From NCBI RefSeq assembly GCF_030519355.1, contig NZ_JAUMKC010000015.1, positions 1-64,000 on the forward strand: 64,000 nucleotides of DNA, in the 5' to 3' direction. Position numbers and translations under genes: made by a program. This document shows positions 16,713 to 26,779 of this stretch, in pieces; positions within the stretch are counted from its first letter, which is position 1; each line of letters begins with the position of its first letter. The notes beneath the pieces are model-generated. The model saw only the letters and a program-made list of their open reading frames with translations, ran no database searches and was not told the origin of the DNA. This DNA comes from Mucilaginibacter sp. L3T2-6 (GTDB lineage: Bacteria > Bacteroidota > Bacteroidia > Sphingobacteriales > Sphingobacteriaceae).

Positions 16713-18437
16713 ATGCTAAAAAATATACTTTCCGCTACATTGATACTTTGTGCCGGCCTTGCCTGTGCACAAAAACCCTCAAATACTGTCGACAGCTATT
16801 ATCCGCTTTTAAGAAAAACGTTTAACGAGAATAATGCTTTTAAAACCGTTGCTTTTGTGGAGCAGCGCTGGCGTGTGCCGGGCAATGCTGGTTTTAACCA
16901 AAGCATATATGAGGTAGAAAAAATTTTGCAGGCGGCGGGGTTTAAAAAAGAGGTAAAGGGCGAAGCGGACGGCCCCCTAACCTACCGGCTGGAAACGCGC
17001 GAACTGCGCCAGCCGGCATGGGATCCGATAAACGCCGAAGTGACGATAGAGGGCGAGTCACAACCTTTATTGAAATTTGCAACCAACCGCAATATGCTGG
17101 CTATGAACTCCGGCAGCACACCTGCGGGCGGTGTTACCGCTGAAGTTGTATATGTTGACAGGAGCGAGCTTAAAAACCTATCTCCCGAAAAGGTAAAAGG
17201 CAAGATTGTGTTCGCTGAAACATCAACCGGCCAGGTTTATTCGGCAGCAGTAAAGAATGGCGCTTTGGGTGCATTTGGTTATAATATGCCGGCTTACACG
17301 CAGCCGGAAAAAAATGTAAATTCCATACAATTCGGCGGAATTAGGAACGACGATACGCTGAGTCATAATTTCGGTATACTGCTATCGTACCAGGCAAAGG
17401 AACGGCTGAAAGCCGCCCTTGCAAAGGGGCCGGTTAAGGTGCATGTGATAACCGAATCGAAAATGTACGCCTCAAAGGAACTAACGCTGGTTGCCAACGC
17501 CCGCGGCGCAGCAAAACCCGGCGAGCGCTTTGTATTCAGCGCACACGTACAGGAGCCCGGGGCAAATGATAATGCCAGCGGCGTGGGCACGCTGGCTGAA
17601 ATGGCACGCGTAACCGCAGAGCTGATCAACCAGAAAAAATTTACACCGGAGCGCACCATCACCTTTCTGTGGGGTGTAGAAATCAGTTCGACGGCAAGAT
17701 ATATCAAGGAAAACGCTGAACGCGCCAAGGGCATATTATGGGGCATGAGCCTGGACATGGTAGGCGAAGACACAAAAAAAACAGGTGGTACCTTCCTGAT
17801 CGAAAAAATGCCCGATCCGTCCGCCATCTGGACACGCGGCGAGGACAAGCATACTGAATGGGGCGGCCGTGCTCTATCAGAAAAAGATATGTTCCCGCAT
17901 TATTTTAATGACCTGGTGCTGGACCGTTGCAAACAACAGGGAAAAGAAAATGGCTGGGTTGTAAAAAGCAATCCTTTTGAGGGCGGTAGCGACCATACGC
18001 CATTCCTGCAAGCGAAAATACCCGGACTGCTAATGTGGCATTTTACCGATGTATTTTACCATACCGACGCCGACCGGCTGGATAAGGTGTCTCCCTGGGA
18101 AATGAAAAACTGCGGCGTAAGCGCTTTGGCTACAGCTTATACCCTAACCGCCGCTAACGAAGCCACCACCCTGGCGCTGGTTACTGAACTGCAAAAAGAT
18201 GCTACTGACCGGCTGCAAGCTGAATATCAATTGGGACTGCAAGCTATAAAGGGCGGCTCTCCGGCGGCTGACGAAAGGCATAAAATTGACGTTTGGGCGA
18301 AATGGTATGTGGATGCGATTGATAAGATGACGGATATCAATGTGAATGGCGAAACAACCCAAATACGCGGCAAAATAGCAGCGGCTCAAAAAACGGTGAG
18401 CGAATTGAATAAGAAATTAGACGAGGGACTGAAATAA
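16713..18437 (+). CDS. secreted M28 family zinc peptidase
   Basis: The 574-residue product has a signal peptide (residues 1-19) and a PA-like insert (KGKIVFAETSTGQVYSAAVKNGALGAFGYN) before the M28 peptidase core. Metal and catalytic motifs are visible: FSAHVQEPGANDNASGVGTL (His and bridging Asp), WGVEISSTARY (Glu), MSLDMVGED (Asp) and a late His in FYHTDADRLDKV. The family comprises aminopeptidases with two zinc ions. Export suggests peptide scavenging in the periplasm or outside. It is monocistronic, with a terminator hairpin 17 bases downstream. Confidence 0.87.
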   Translation: MLKNILSATLILCAGLACAQKPSNTVDSYYPLLRKTFNENNAFKTVAFVEQRWRVPGNAGFNQSIYEVEKILQAAGFKKEVKGEADGPLTYRLETRELRQPAWDPINAEVTIEGESQPLLKFATNRNMLAMNSGSTPAGGVTAEVVYVDRSELKNLSPEKVKGKIVFAETSTGQVYSAAVKNGALGAFGYNMPAYTQPEKNVNSIQFGGIRNDDTLSHNFGILLSYQAKERLKAALAKGPVKVHVITESKMYASKELTLVANARGAAKPGERFVFSAHVQEPGANDNASGVGTLAEMARVTAELINQKKFTPERTITFLWGVEISSTARYIKENAERAKGILWGMSLDMVGEDTKKTGGTFLIEKMPDPSAIWTRGEDKHTEWGGRALSEKDMFPHYFNDLVLDRCKQQGKENGWVVKSNPFEGGSDHTPFLQAKIPGLLMWHFTDVFYHTDADRLDKVSPWEMKNCGVSALATAYTLTAANEATTLALVTELQKDATDRLQAEYQLGLQAIKGGSPAADERHKIDVWAKWYVDAIDKMTDINVNGETTQIRGKIAAAQKTVSELNKKLDEGLK

Positions 18438-18453
18438 GCCTGATCAGAATCGC

Positions 18454-18486
18454 AAAAGCCGTTTTTGGGGAAAAGAAACGGCTTTT
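18454..18486. terminator. intrinsic terminator hairpin after the M28 peptidase
   Basis: Arms at 18454-18464 and 18476-18486 form a perfect 11-bp stem whose distal side ends in TTTT on the plus strand and whose other side gives a U-rich end on the minus strand. It lies between convergent genes and probably serves both. Confidence 0.7.
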
Positions 18487-18542
18487 ATGCTGATTCGCGC
18501 ACCTGCATACTTAATTTCCAGCTTCCCAAATCATGCGTATCG

Positions 18543-19532
18543 CTAATTTGCCGCCTCTTTATTATACCTGCTCCGATATTCCAGCGGCGACATCCCGGTA
18601 ATTTTACGGAAAACTTCACGGAAGGCTTTCTGGTCGGAGTATCCAACTTCATACATTACCTCGTTAATGGTTTTCCGGCTCACCTCCAGTTCTTTTTTGG
18701 CCAGCTCTACCTTTACCCGCTGCGCATATTCCAGGGGCGTATTTCCGGTGGCCTTGATAAATCTTCTGTCGAAATTACGCCTGCCAATGGCAAATTTTGA
18801 GGAAAGTTGCTCAACCGAGATCCTTTCGCTCAGCGAGCTTTCTATATATTTCTGCGCGTCCTCCACCATTTTATCGCCATGAAGTTTCTGCCCCGTAAAA
18901 ATGGAAAAGGCAGACTGGCTGTTCCGGTCCATTTCAATTTGCAGGTTTTTGGAACAGAAGATGGCTGTTTCGCGATCATAATACTTCTCTACCAGGTAGA
19001 TCATCAAATTGAGGAAGGAAAACCCCCCTCCATTTGTACAGATACCATTTTCGTCGGTTATCAGCTTATCGGTCATCAGGTTTACTTTTGGAAACTGCCG
19101 TCTGAAATCATCTGCATGCGCCCAGTGAGTGGAACAGCTCTTTCCATCGAGCAGCCCGGATGCGGCCAGCATAAATGCGCCGGAGCAAATGCTCACAACC
19201 ACAGCACCTTGTTTGTATTGCATTGTTACCCATTCAATTAAGGCATTATCTTCCGGCGATGCCTGGCTAAAGTCTGTATCCATGGATGGCACGATAACAA
19301 GGTCTGTTTTGGATATTTCCGAGATATTACGTTGCGGACGTACAGTGAACATGCCGCCGTAAATATCTTCAGCCCCCAGGGTTCCGGCCAGTTCTATTGA
19401 GAACAGATCTGTTTCGCCGTTTTTCCGGCGATAGGCATTGGCGGTAATGAACGTCTCAAAAGCTGCGGTTATGCAGGCCAGGGTGCTGTAGCCGCTGCGC
19501 TTTGCCGGGTAAACGATGGTTGCATGTTTCAT
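18543..19532 (-). CDS. GlxA-type regulator (DJ-1/PfpI domain plus AraC HTH)
   Basis: The product is about 329 residues from the ATG at 19532. The N-terminal half (to about residue 170) is a DJ-1/PfpI-like domain whose nucleophile-elbow region reads VVSICSGAFMLAASGLLDG. The C-terminal third is an AraC helix-turn-helix pair (ISVEQLSSKFAIGRRNFDRRF and TINEVMYEVGYSDQKAFREVF, ending MSPLEYRSRY). The GTG at 19547 is rejected because it overlaps a perfect -7-like promoter element. GlxA-type regulators often control quaternary-amine or detoxification genes. The target is unknown. Confidence 0.88.
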   Translation of the reverse strand: MKHATIVYPAKRSGYSTLACITAAFETFITANAYRRKNGETDLFSIELAGTLGAEDIYGGMFTVRPQRNISEISKTDLVIVPSMDTDFSQASPEDNALIEWVTMQYKQGAVVVSICSGAFMLAASGLLDGKSCSTHWAHADDFRRQFPKVNLMTDKLITDENGICTNGGGFSFLNLMIYLVEKYYDRETAIFCSKNLQIEMDRNSQSAFSIFTGQKLHGDKMVEDAQKYIESSLSERISVEQLSSKFAIGRRNFDRRFIKATGNTPLEYAQRVKVELAKKELEVSRKTINEVMYEVGYSDQKAFREVFRKITGMSPLEYRSRYNKEAAN

Positions 19533-19546
19533 ATCTATTGTTTGCA

Positions 19547-19554
19547 CAAAGGTA
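19547..19554 (-). promoter_or_regulatory. -7 promoter element of the GlxA-type regulator gene
   Basis: On the minus strand these bases read TACCTTTG, an exact match to the Bacteroidota -7 consensus TAnnTTTG, 15 bases before the ATG at 19532. This implies a very short leader. A matching -33 element was not clear. Confidence 0.45.
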
Positions 19555-19644
19555 AGCTTAAAGCTTTGTCTAAATCAACCCGCAAAAATGTCTATTTAGC
19601 ACCCCATATTATACGAAACCTGCCGTTAACACTGGCATGCGCTG

Positions 19645-21237
19645 TCATCTTCCAGGGTTATAAAGCTGATTCTTGAAGATGATTATCCCGTATTTTGCAG
19701 CCTTCCATTTCCCGTCGAGGTTAGGGGGCACAGCGCCGGGGCTTTGCGCAAAGTTGCCGGCAATGATATCAGTATCCCCATCCCCGTCAATATCAGCTTT
19801 TTCCAGGGTGAGCGTTTTTAGGGGGACATCGCTTTTTAGCGTGTAAGGCTTAAAACTAAACTTAGTTTCATCCTTATTCTCAAGATAGATAAACGATTCA
19901 TCAACCAGCCTGGTAAAATCAGGAAAAAATGAGCTGACGGCAAAATCAATATCACCATCCTTGTCAAAGTCTTCGGCTACCACCCTTGTAGCGCCATATA
20001 TGGGGTAAAAGAATTTTTCTTTGAATGTCCCCGCACCCTGGTTGATGTTTATCCGTATGCCGTGATAGGCTTTCAATATGTTCGAATAATCGGCATTGTC
20101 GCCATGCACGGTTATAATGTCCATTAGTCCATCGTGGTTATAGTCCACCAGCGCCATATCTGTAGTGCCATAATTGGGCGGAAAGCGCAGCACCCTTTTT
20201 GCCTTGAAGTCCAGGTCACCGTTCTGATAAAAGATGTAAACACTCTCGTCGCCCTGCGAAAACATGGCTAATATGTCTTTTTTACCATCACCATCCATGT
20301 CTCTGATAAAGCATTTAATCGCTCCGGGAAGCTTCAATAAAACCTGCTCGGTGTACTTGCCTGATTTGTTTTTCTTATACAGCGACAATGTCCCTATTTT
20401 ATTGCCGAAGTTGCACATTACTATTTCCGGAGTGTTATCATTGTTCAAATCTTCTATTTCGGCATGTACAGGGCGGTGCAATGGGGTAAGCAATGGCGAA
20501 ACGATGGTATCGTTATACCTGGCATAATCACCGATGCTTAGTTCTGTAGGATAAAGCTTCCCAATTTCGGTAAAATAAGTACTGCAGTGATAAAAATTAA
20601 AATCGACAACGGGACTGTTGGCTTTGATGGTTTTGGTTACGCCTGTATTATATTTCCAGGTAAATACCTGGTTAAAAAAATTGCCTATCCATAAGGTATT
20701 AGTTTCGTAATTATATTTCAGGCCGGTAATTAACGAAGGGCCTTCAGCTTCAACCTGTATATCCTCCCTTACGAATTGGGTTAACGGACTGTCGCGCTTT
20801 AGCCGCGTACTGTCCAGGCAAACACTGTCAGGTGCATTGGCCAGGATGTACTGCACCAGTTTTTTCCATTTATCCTCCTCCAGTACCGGGCCGTCAAAAA
20901 TGATATTATTTTTTTTTACTATGTCTTTTTCCTCCTGCGAAAGGCCACTGAATGGGTCATAGTTAGGATAAATAATCCCCATCCTGGCGGCCATAATGGG
21001 TAATACATGGTTTTTCCAGATGCTTTTTGTAAGGCTGGCCGGCTCCGGCAGCATATGGCAACTGGAGCAGTAAGCTGTAAATAACTTCTTTCCCTCATCA
21101 TCCTGTTTCCCGCTTTTCTGTATAAATGAATTCAGGCTGATAAATGTTATCAATATAAAAAGGCTGCTCAGCAGAAACGGTCTCACACCACTAAACGAGT
21201 TATTCCTGATCCTCATATTTCTACTGAATGTACACAA
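19645..21237 (-). CDS. FG-GAP (VCBS) repeat protein with an N-terminal c-type heme motif
   Basis: The 530-residue product has an N-terminal hydrophobic signal and then a cytochrome-c-like segment with the heme motif CSSCH near residue 55 and Met candidates in HVLPIMAARMG. An FG-GAP/VCBS propeller follows, with repeated calcium-type loops such as DLNNDNTPEI, DMDGDGKKDI, DYNHDGLMDI and DFDKDGDIDF. It is read divergently from the sigma/FecR/SusCD locus, whose downstream part also encodes FG-GAP and haloperoxidase proteins. This suggests a shared extracellular process. A role in electron transfer is inferred from the heme motif only. Confidence 0.8.
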   Translation of the reverse strand: MCTFSRNMRIRNNSFSGVRPFLLSSLFILITFISLNSFIQKSGKQDDEGKKLFTAYCSSCHMLPEPASLTKSIWKNHVLPIMAARMGIIYPNYDPFSGLSQEEKDIVKKNNIIFDGPVLEEDKWKKLVQYILANAPDSVCLDSTRLKRDSPLTQFVREDIQVEAEGPSLITGLKYNYETNTLWIGNFFNQVFTWKYNTGVTKTIKANSPVVDFNFYHCSTYFTEIGKLYPTELSIGDYARYNDTIVSPLLTPLHRPVHAEIEDLNNDNTPEIVMCNFGNKIGTLSLYKKNKSGKYTEQVLLKLPGAIKCFIRDMDGDGKKDILAMFSQGDESVYIFYQNGDLDFKAKRVLRFPPNYGTTDMALVDYNHDGLMDIITVHGDNADYSNILKAYHGIRININQGAGTFKEKFFYPIYGATRVVAEDFDKDGDIDFAVSSFFPDFTRLVDESFIYLENKDETKFSFKPYTLKSDVPLKTLTLEKADIDGDGDTDIIAGNFAQSPGAVPPNLDGKWKAAKYGIIIFKNQLYNPGR

Positions 21238-21426
21238 CAGACTTTACAATTTGTTGATTTTATTTTTTAATTGTAACTTTTACACTAAATTTAAATAAAA
21301 GAACTTAGTTTGCAATATTATTTTTCTTATGCGGATGAACATAAGTTTATTAATGATATTAAAAAATATTTGATTTAACGGCAAAGTTCTTACATTGCAT
21401 ATAATTCTACTAATAACTGACACGTA

Positions 21427-22029
21427 TTGAAAATTGAAACAGCAACAATTCCCAGCCTGTGGAATCGGGTTTGTTCAGATAGCGATATTAAAGCTTTTGA
21501 ACAGCTGTTTTATGTTATGAATACAAGGCTGATTAAATTCAGCGTATTTTATATCAGGCAAAAAGAAGCCGCGGAAGAAATCGTGGCCGATGTTCTTGTA
21601 AAGTGCTGGGAGAACAGGCAGAACCTTTTGGAAATAGCCAACCCCGAAACCTACCTTTTTGTTGCAGTAAAAAATCAGTCTTTCAATTACCTTAAAAAAT
21701 ATTCAAATATCCACCTGGTACAAGTGGAAGAATCTGATGAAGTTGAATTTATCAATACGTTCAATCCTGAAAAGGAACTTGAACGAAAAGAATTAAACTT
21801 TTTGCTGGATAAGGCAATCGACTCGTTACCTCAGCAGGCCTGCATCGTCTTTAAATTAATAAAAGAAGACGGGATGAAATATAAAGAGGTAGCTGAAATC
21901 CTGAACATCTCTCCACGCACCGTTCAGACACAGTTATTCAGGGCCATTAAAAAATTAAGCATTATTTTGTCTGCCCATCAAACGTCTTCGAAGCAGCCAA
22001 TCAGGGAGCCTTCCCCTTTCGAATTATAA
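21427..22029 (+). CDS. ECF sigma factor (Bacteroidota FecI-like)
   Basis: The 200-residue protein has sigma region 2 (IRQKEAAEEIVADVLVKCWEN) and region 4 (LPQQACIVFKLIKEDGMKYKEVAEILNISPRTVQTQLFRAIKKL) separated by a short linker, as in FecI-like sigma factors of Bacteroidota. The reading frame begins with TTG, and the next in-frame Met is about 36 residues in, inside region 2, so the TTG is probably the start. The next gene is its FecR anti-sigma partner, then SusC/SusD. It should activate this locus when the TonB receptor signals ligand. Confidence 0.87.
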   Translation: MKIETATIPSLWNRVCSDSDIKAFEQLFYVMNTRLIKFSVFYIRQKEAAEEIVADVLVKCWENRQNLLEIANPETYLFVAVKNQSFNYLKKYSNIHLVQVEESDEVEFINTFNPEKELERKELNFLLDKAIDSLPQQACIVFKLIKEDGMKYKEVAEILNISPRTVQTQLFRAIKKLSIILSAHQTSSKQPIREPSPFEL

Positions 22030-22123
22030 ATTTCTGCGACTTTCAAAAAAAATTTAAAAAGCTTGTAGGCATTTTTAAAAAAACTATTGTCCTCACTATA
22101 TCCGCAAGGATTATTGGAATTGA

Positions 22124-23203
22124 ATGGTAACAGACAGATTTATTGAACTGCTTGCACAAAAGCTATCCGGCGAGATAGATATGGAAGAACAGGAAGAGCT
22201 TAACCGGCTGCTAAATGATGCGGAATGCCGCAGTCAATATAATTTGTTGAAAGACTATTGGGTGCCCGACCAGGTACAACATTCCAACGCTAAACTGCTG
22301 TTTGATAAAGTAAAAAGTAAGATAAATTATTCTGAAGACGAGGAGAAAAATCCTGGCGAAAAGAAACACAGGGGGATCAGAAGGCTCATTTTTATTTGTG
22401 CAATCGCTGCTGTAATACTGGCATTTCTGTTTGTTGCTGTATTTTTTTACACTTCGCGGTATAGTTTTAAACCAATAAAAAATACGGTGTTAGAACTTAC
22501 AACAACCCCAAGCCGTGAAAAGTCCAAAATTTATTTGACAGATGGAACTGTAGTCACACTTAATTCAGAAACAACTCTAAAATATCCGCCGGCGTTTTCG
22601 GGGCAAACCCGGGAAGTATATTTAAGCGGCGAAGCGTTCTTTGAAGTAGCAAAAGACCATGAGCATCCGTTTATAGTACATGCAGGCAAAATGAGTATTA
22701 AAGTGCTGGGCACCGCTTTTAATGTTAAATCGTACCAAAATGACATTACCAGCGAAACAACGTTAATAAGGGGCGCAATTGAGGTGACGCTTTCAGACAG
22801 GCCTTCAGATAAGATTATACTTAAGCCAAACGACAAATTTGTTTTAAAAACCAATACCCGGAGACAGCAGGGAACTAAGCGACAGACAATTGAAGCGCAT
22901 GACAATTTAAAACAGAGTTACAAATTATCCAACGCCACCTATTTTAAATCAAACGATACCACTGTGGTGGAAACTTCATGGATCAATAACAAACTCGTGT
23001 TTAAGGATGAAGACTTTGCCGAGCTGGCCAATAAAATGGAACGCTGGTATGGCGTGAAAATAAAGTTTAAAACCGAGACTGTAAAAGACTATCGCTTTAC
23101 CGGGATTTTTGAAAGGGAAAGTCTTGACCAGGCCCTTTCGGCCTTACAAATGATAGAACCTTTTTCCTACAAGGAGAAAAATCGTAATGTAAATATTTAT
23201 TAA
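22124..23203 (+). CDS. FecR-type anti-sigma factor
   Basis: The 359-residue protein has a cytoplasmic N-terminal region of about 85 residues (LAQKLSGEIDMEEQEELNRLL), one transmembrane segment (LIFICAIAAVILAFLFVAVF, about residues 88-107) and a periplasmic FecR domain (IYLTDGTVVTLNSETTLKYP, EVYLSGEAFFEVAKD, FIVHAGKMSIKVLGTAFNVK). A C-terminal STN-like module (WYGVKIKFKTE) completes the family pattern. It would hold the upstream sigma factor until the SusC receptor with its own STN domain signals. The gap to the sigma gene is 94 bases. Confidence 0.9.
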   Translation: MVTDRFIELLAQKLSGEIDMEEQEELNRLLNDAECRSQYNLLKDYWVPDQVQHSNAKLLFDKVKSKINYSEDEEKNPGEKKHRGIRRLIFICAIAAVILAFLFVAVFFYTSRYSFKPIKNTVLELTTTPSREKSKIYLTDGTVVTLNSETTLKYPPAFSGQTREVYLSGEAFFEVAKDHEHPFIVHAGKMSIKVLGTAFNVKSYQNDITSETTLIRGAIEVTLSDRPSDKIILKPNDKFVLKTNTRRQQGTKRQTIEAHDNLKQSYKLSNATYFKSNDTTVVETSWINNKLVFKDEDFAELANKMERWYGVKIKFKTETVKDYRFTGIFERESLDQALSALQMIEPFSYKEKNRNVNIY

Positions 23204-23387
23204 CCAACTAACTTAATTAACTCAAAAAAATGAATCAGCCTATGAAACAATGAAATTACTCAACCAAACAAAAACGGGAATCACCAACAGGCAATCCCCG
23301 TTAAAAAGACGATGACCAGTAAACAATTGTGATAGTCTCTCGAACAGACTGTCACGTTTAATCAACCACCTTTAATTAAGTAAAAAT

Positions 23388-26300
23388 ATGAAATATTTTA
23401 GACACCCTTTGGGTGTAAGAGATAAATATTGGCTATTAAAGTCTATGTTAATCATGAAATTAACGCTATTTTTTATAGTATTATTCAGCCTGCAATCGAT
23501 AGCTTCGGGCTATTCGCAGCAAAAAGTCACGATAACCACCAAATCTGCTGATTTCAAAAAAATCGTTGCGGCAATCCAGCGGCAAACTGATTACCGTTTT
23601 GTTTTCAGTGAACGAAAAATCCCATTAACAAACAAGATTGATCTTAACGTTAAGGACGAAGAAGTTACTTCGGTACTTAAAAAGGTTTTGGCTAATTCAG
23701 GATATTCCTTTACAGTGCTTGCAAACAACCTGATTGTAATTACCACCGGAAATGAAACTGTAACCAACGTAACCGTTACCGGTAAGGTTTTGGATGAGAC
23801 CGGCCTGCCGGCCCCCGGTGTTTCAATCCGTCTTAAAGGAACTACTGTAGGCACTGTAACAGATGCCGAGGGAAATTTCTCTATCAGCGTTCCGGACAAT
23901 GCTACACTTGTAGTTTCTTTCTTAGGATACGAAACGCAGGAAATTGCACTCGCCGGCAGAACTACTTTGACCATTAAACTTACCGTATCGGCCAAAAGCT
24001 TAAATGAAGTAGTTGTTACCGCTTTAGGCATCAAAAAAGATGAAAAAAAATTAGGCTATGCCATTACAACTGTTAACGGAAGCGCTATAGATAAAGCTAA
24101 AGAACCCAACGTAGCATACTCATTAGAAGGCCGCGTGGCCGGCTTAAGTATTAGCGGTACCAATGGCGGTGCAGGCTCGTCCGCGCGTATATTGCTTCGC
24201 GGAGTAACCAGTACCAGTAAAACCCAGGGTCCGTTATTTGTGATCAACGGCGTGCCCATGGACAACACCCAAAGAGGACAGTCGGGCGAGTGGGGCGGTG
24301 CTGATTATGGCGATGGTATTGCCAACATCAACCCTGATGATATAGAAAGTATCACCGTTTTAAAAGGCCAGTCTGCATCCGCACTTTACGGTACACGTGC
24401 TACAGGCGGTGTTATTTTAATCACTACCAAATCGGGGAAAAAGAATTCTGGATTCGGTGTGGAATTTAACTCTAACTTCCAGGCAGACAAGGTTGTAAAT
24501 AATACCGACTTCCAAACAGAATACGGCCAGGGCGAAAACGGAAAAAAACCGGTAAATGCTGCTGATGCATTAAGTTCAGGCAGCCTTGCATGGGGTGCCA
24601 AACTGGATGGCTCACAAGTACCTCAATTTGACGGCAAAAGCTATGCCTACTCAAAGACCAGCGACGATTGGACGCATTTTTACAAAACCGGTCACACCTT
24701 TACCAACACTGTTGCTTTAACCGGCGGTAATGAAACAGGCGCTTTCCGCTTATCATTATCCGATCTGAATAACCATGCCATTACGCCAAACAGCGGTCTC
24801 GACAGGAAAACGTTCAACTTTAACGGTTCCCAAACTGTGATTAAAAATCTTGACGTAAACCTGGTTGCCAATTACATTTTGGATAACGAGAAAAACCGTT
24901 CAGGCTTAAGTGACGGCCCGGGCAACCCGAATAACGTGCAGTTTTTAGCACCAAATGAGGCGCAGAGCATTTTAGCCCCAGGCACAAAAGCTGATGGAAC
25001 AGAGCAATCGTTCACTAACGACGTTTATGTAACCAATCCTTATTTTGCTGCTTATAATTTTATAAGCAACACCACTAGAGAGCGTTTAATATCTTCAATT
25101 TCGGCTAAATATGCTATTACGCCATGGGCTTATGTTCAGGGCCGCTTAGGTTATGATAAAATTAACGACACCCGTTTTGGTGTTACGCCTACCGGTACAG
25201 CCTATAATTCGGGAAACAATGGCAGTGTGAACACTCAAACTACTCAACTAAGGGAGTTTAATGCCGACGTTTTGTTGGGCGCCAAGCATGATTTAGTTAA
25301 GGACTTGTTAAATCTGGATTTGTCGTTAGGTGGTAACATCCGCAAAAATCAATACAGCGGAACCTACATTAATGCCAATAACCTGATCATTCCTTACTTC
25401 TATGACCTGTCGAACGGACAAACCAGAACCAGCGGCAATGTGGACAACACTTACAGGCTACAGGTGAATTCAGCTTATTATACCGCTGATTTTGGTATAA
25501 AGAACTTCCTGGTGCTGAGTACCAACGGTCGTTATGACTATTACAGCAGTATTTCTAAGGCTGTAGGGCCAGGTATCTTTACGCCTTCGGTATCAGCCAG
25601 CTTTATTTTTTCTGAATTTACACATATCAGCGCCCTCGACTTCGGAAAACTGCGTATTTCCTACGCACAGACCAGCGGCGGTGCAGATCCTTACAGTAAC
25701 CAGATTTACTATAGCGTAGCCAACGCAATAAACGGCGTTAGCGCAGGTAGTTTTAGCAACCAATTACCAAACGTTCTGTTAAAACCTTATACCTTAAGTG
25801 AGTTTGAAATTGGTACGGAACTTAAATTCTTTAAGGATCGCCTCGGCCTGGATGTGGCTTATTTCGATAAGAAAACCAAAAACGAAATCGTTAACAGCAG
25901 TATAGATATCTCAAGCGGTTATACCAACGCATACGTGGCCACCGCATCTATGCAGAATAAAGGTATTGAGGTTGAAATCCATGGCTCGCCGGTTGTTGGT
26001 GCCTTTACCTGGACCCCATCTTTTAACTTTACCTACGTTAAGAACAAGGTATTGTCAACAGATGCCAACGGAAACAATATCGGCTTAGGTACTTATCGTC
26101 CGCTAAATGCTACCACCGCCTTTGTTAAAGGCATGCCAGGCCCGCAGATCATGGCTAACGACTACAAACGCGATGCCAGTGGAAATATCATATTCGATGC
26201 AACCGGTAATGCAGAAACTACCGGACGTATAGCAATGGGCAGTGTAACCCCTAAAATATACGGTGGTTTGAACAACGATTTCAGCTACAAGCATTTCAAC

Positions 26301-26774
26301 CTTTCATTCCTGGTTGATTACCGCTTCGGGAATAAAGTGTTATCAGCAACCAACTATTACAGCATCTTCCGCGGTGAGAACAAGATGACGCTTCCCGGCC
26401 GCGAAACCGGTGTTGTTGGTGTTGGTGTAACTGAGTCGGGCGCGCAAAATACCACTAATGTACCTGCAGAAACTTACTACCAGACTTTAGCCCGCAACGT
26501 GTCGGCATTGAACGTTTTGGATGGCAGCTTTATTAAACTGCGCCAGGTAACACTTGGTTATACAATCCCAAGTGAGGCTATCGCACACACACCATTCAAT
26601 TCTATAACCTTGTCGGCTGTAGCAAGAAACCTTTGGACAATTATGAAGCATACTGACAATATTGACCCTGAATCGAACTTTGCACCAGGCATCAATTATG
26701 CAGGTATTGAAGGCACAAGCGTGCCAGCTGTGAGAACGTATGGCTTTAATCTAAACTTCAAATTTAAAAAATAA
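23388..26774 (+). CDS. SusC/RagA-type TonB-dependent outer-membrane receptor with STN domain
   Basis: The 1128-residue receptor has, in order, a signal sequence (ending near GYSQQ, residue 45), an STN domain (about 50-120, VTITTKSADFKKIVAAIQRQ), a carboxypeptidase-regulatory-like domain (about 128-205, VTGKVLDETGLPAPGVSI), a TonB box/plug with the SusC hallmark GIKKDEKKLGYAITTV and the RGVTS/VINGVP motifs (about 210-340), then the barrel. The STN domain marks it as a transducer for the FecR/ECF pair upstream. It imports a ligand captured by the SusD lipoprotein 5 bases downstream. No glycan-degrading enzyme is in the locus, so the ligand need not be a polysaccharide. Confidence 0.94.
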   Translation: MKYFRHPLGVRDKYWLLKSMLIMKLTLFFIVLFSLQSIASGYSQQKVTITTKSADFKKIVAAIQRQTDYRFVFSERKIPLTNKIDLNVKDEEVTSVLKKVLANSGYSFTVLANNLIVITTGNETVTNVTVTGKVLDETGLPAPGVSIRLKGTTVGTVTDAEGNFSISVPDNATLVVSFLGYETQEIALAGRTTLTIKLTVSAKSLNEVVVTALGIKKDEKKLGYAITTVNGSAIDKAKEPNVAYSLEGRVAGLSISGTNGGAGSSARILLRGVTSTSKTQGPLFVINGVPMDNTQRGQSGEWGGADYGDGIANINPDDIESITVLKGQSASALYGTRATGGVILITTKSGKKNSGFGVEFNSNFQADKVVNNTDFQTEYGQGENGKKPVNAADALSSGSLAWGAKLDGSQVPQFDGKSYAYSKTSDDWTHFYKTGHTFTNTVALTGGNETGAFRLSLSDLNNHAITPNSGLDRKTFNFNGSQTVIKNLDVNLVANYILDNEKNRSGLSDGPGNPNNVQFLAPNEAQSILAPGTKADGTEQSFTNDVYVTNPYFAAYNFISNTTRERLISSISAKYAITPWAYVQGRLGYDKINDTRFGVTPTGTAYNSGNNGSVNTQTTQLREFNADVLLGAKHDLVKDLLNLDLSLGGNIRKNQYSGTYINANNLIIPYFYDLSNGQTRTSGNVDNTYRLQVNSAYYTADFGIKNFLVLSTNGRYDYYSSISKAVGPGIFTPSVSASFIFSEFTHISALDFGKLRISYAQTSGGADPYSNQIYYSVANAINGVSAGSFSNQLPNVLLKPYTLSEFEIGTELKFFKDRLGLDVAYFDKKTKNEIVNSSIDISSGYTNAYVATASMQNKGIEVEIHGSPVVGAFTWTPSFNFTYVKNKVLSTDANGNNIGLGTYRPLNATTAFVKGMPGPQIMANDYKRDASGNIIFDATGNAETTGRIAMGSVTPKIYGGLNNDFSYKHFNLSFLVDYRFGNKVLSATNYYSIFRGENKMTLPGRETGVVGVGVTESGAQNTTNVPAETYYQTLARNVSALNVLDGSFIKLRQVTLGYTIPSEAIAHTPFNSITLSAVARNLWTIMKHTDNIDPESNFAPGINYAGIEGTSVPAVRTYGFNLNFKFKK

Positions 26775-26779
26775 CAAAG

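Noticed and set aside
23270-23316. Terminator between FecR and SusC
   Set aside because: The inverted pair has a mismatch and is followed by A-rich rather than T-rich sequence. Too weak to list.
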